Source: Natrinema salaciae
Lineage (GTDB): Archaea > Halobacteriota > Halobacteria > Halobacteriales > Natrialbaceae
Length of the DNA: 64,000 nt
Direction: 5' to 3'
Assembly (NCBI RefSeq): GCF_900110865.1
Contig: NZ_FOFD01000004.1
Coordinates: 186,001-250,000, forward strand
Position numbers and translations under genes: made by a program. Below the pieces are notes generated by a model that did no database searches, had not been told where the DNA came from, and saw only the letters and a list, made by a program, of their open reading frames with translations. Positions 63,212-64,000 of the stretch are shown here, piece by piece. Position 1 is the first letter of the stretch. Each line of letters starts with the position of its first letter.

Positions 63212-64000
63212 TTACTCCGCCGTTCCCCACTCGTCCGTCGTTTTCGGACGGTCGGATACCGACGACACCTCGAGTTCCCCCTCGAAGCTGTCGAGCGCCT
63301 CGACGTAGGCCTCGGCGCTGGCGACCGTCGAGAGGTAGGGGATCTCCTCCTCGACGGCCATCTCCAGCGAGTCGCGGTCGCGGCTGACGACGAAGTCGAC
63401 TTCGCCCTCGCGGATGGCCTGTGGGACGTCGTCGAACTCGGCGATCTCGAAGTGGTCCTCGAAGCCGTCGACGTCGAGGTCGACGACGGCGGTGCCCTCG
63501 CTGACTGCGTTGTTGGCGGCCTGCTGGGCCTTCCAGTAGGCCGTCCCGAACTCGCTCGCCGTGCCCATGACCTCGCCCGTGGACTTCATCTCCGGGCCGA
63601 GACGCGGGTCCGAGCCCGGCAGGCGGTCGAACGGCAGGACGACCTCCTTGATCGAGGTGTGGTCGGGGATCTGCTCGTCGGCATCGAGGCTCGAGAGCGT
63701 CTCGCCGGCCATGACCTGCGCCGCGAGTTTGGCGATCGGGACGCCCGTCGCCTTGGAGACGAACGGGACGGTGCGCGAGGAGCGGGGGTTCGCCTCGAGC
63801 ACGTACACCTCGCCGTCGCGAACGGCCAGCTGAACGTTCAACAGTCCCTTCGTCTTCAGCGCCGCGGCGATATCTTCGGTGACTTCGCGGACGCGCTCGA
63901 GCGTGTCTTCGTCGAGCGAACGCGGCGGAATCATACAGGCCGAGTCGCCGGAGTGGACGCCCGCGCTCTCGACGTGTTCCATGATGCCGCCGATGAGGAC
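63212..64000 (-). CDS. carB: Carbamoyl-phosphate synthase large subunit (partial, C-terminal part)
   Basis: The window ends inside the gene; its last 262 codons, up to the stop at 63212, are visible. VLIGGIMEHVESAGVHSGDS ACM opens the second ATP-grasp domain region, followed by VYVLEANPRSSRTVPFVSKA and GVPIAKLAAQVMAGETLSSL, then the MGS-like allosteric domain (VSRDRDSLEMAVEEEIPYLS). CarB with CarA makes carbamoyl phosphate for arginine and pyrimidines. carA is not in the window. Confidence 0.95.
   Translation of the reverse strand, partial: VLIGGIMEHVESAGVHSGDSACMIPPRSLDEDTLERVREVTEDIAAALKTKGLLNVQLAVRDGEVYVLEANPRSSRTVPFVSKATGVPIAKLAAQVMAGETLSSLDADEQIPDHTSIKEVVLPFDRLPGSDPRLGPEMKSTGEVMGTASEFGTAYWKAQQAANNAVSEGTAVVDLDVDGFEDHFEIAEFDDVPQAIREGEVDFVVSRDRDSLEMAVEEEIPYLSTVASAEAYVEALDSFEGELEVSSVSDRPKTTDEWGTAE

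Overview
The window is a GC-rich, acidic-proteome euryarchaeal chromosome segment, almost certainly from a haloarchaeon and most like the Natrinema/Haloterrigena group (inference). Evidence: Asp/Glu-rich proteins, twin-arginine signal peptides on most secreted proteins, a FolC-FolP fusion, HalOD1 and HTH_10 (Bat-type) regulators, a haloarchaeal-type transducer, and TATA boxes about 27 nt upstream of start codons, as in leaderless transcription. No rRNA, tRNA or CRISPR array was recognised.

Layout. 1-6.3 kb: one side of an integrated virus with the pleolipovirus order membrane protein, Tat-dependent spike, two membrane proteins, P-loop ATPase (all minus strand). It is followed by a winged-helix regulator, an operator region, a strongly structured element and a tyrosine integrase. 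6.5-8.0 kb: frameshifted and truncated genes that may be remnants of a capsid-type (sphaerolipovirus-like) virus. 8.2-12.4 kb: an accessory patch with a Fic AMPylator, an IS1341-type TnpB element, gene remnants and a small zinc-ribbon membrane protein. 12.4-14.4 kb: a secreted GH18-like protein with two CBM6-like modules. 15-23.3 kb: small regulators (Lrp, HalOD1, HTH_10), a FemAB-like acyltransferase, UspA, an R2-like oxidase and hypothetical proteins. 23.7-26.7 kb: uvrA.

26.8-39.6 kb is the functional core. A chemotaxis transducer with a binding lipoprotein, a complete LIV-type amino-acid ABC transporter, proline dehydrogenase, a Bat-like HTH regulator and an aldehyde dehydrogenase (probably P5C dehydrogenase) lie together. 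A near-palindrome, consensus CCCGACCATGGTCGGG, occurs in the promoters of the transducer, the transporter operon, proline dehydrogenase and the dehydrogenase. At three of these it is centred 43.5 to 44.5 bp before the start codon, just upstream of the TATA box. I read this as a small regulon for sensing, importing and oxidising proline or a related amino acid.

39.7-41.2 kb: an AT-richer insert with a Cys-containing protein and a small three-helix membrane protein, a possible halocin/immunity pair. 42.2-49.8 kb: a CBS protein and a three-gene overlapping operon: a degenerate helicase-like protein, a Cas4/AddB-like Fe-S nuclease fold without its catalytic Lys, and an intact UvrD-type helicase with a C-terminal Fe-S nuclease. 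This looks like an archaeal AddAB/RecBCD-type machine. 49.8-64 kb: a seven-PAS histidine kinase, folCP, secreted proteins, a divergent ABC exporter pair and the 3' part of carB.

Two genes, uvrA and the ABC permease, are preceded by very short ORFs that start at the expected leaderless transcription start and overlap the downstream start codon.
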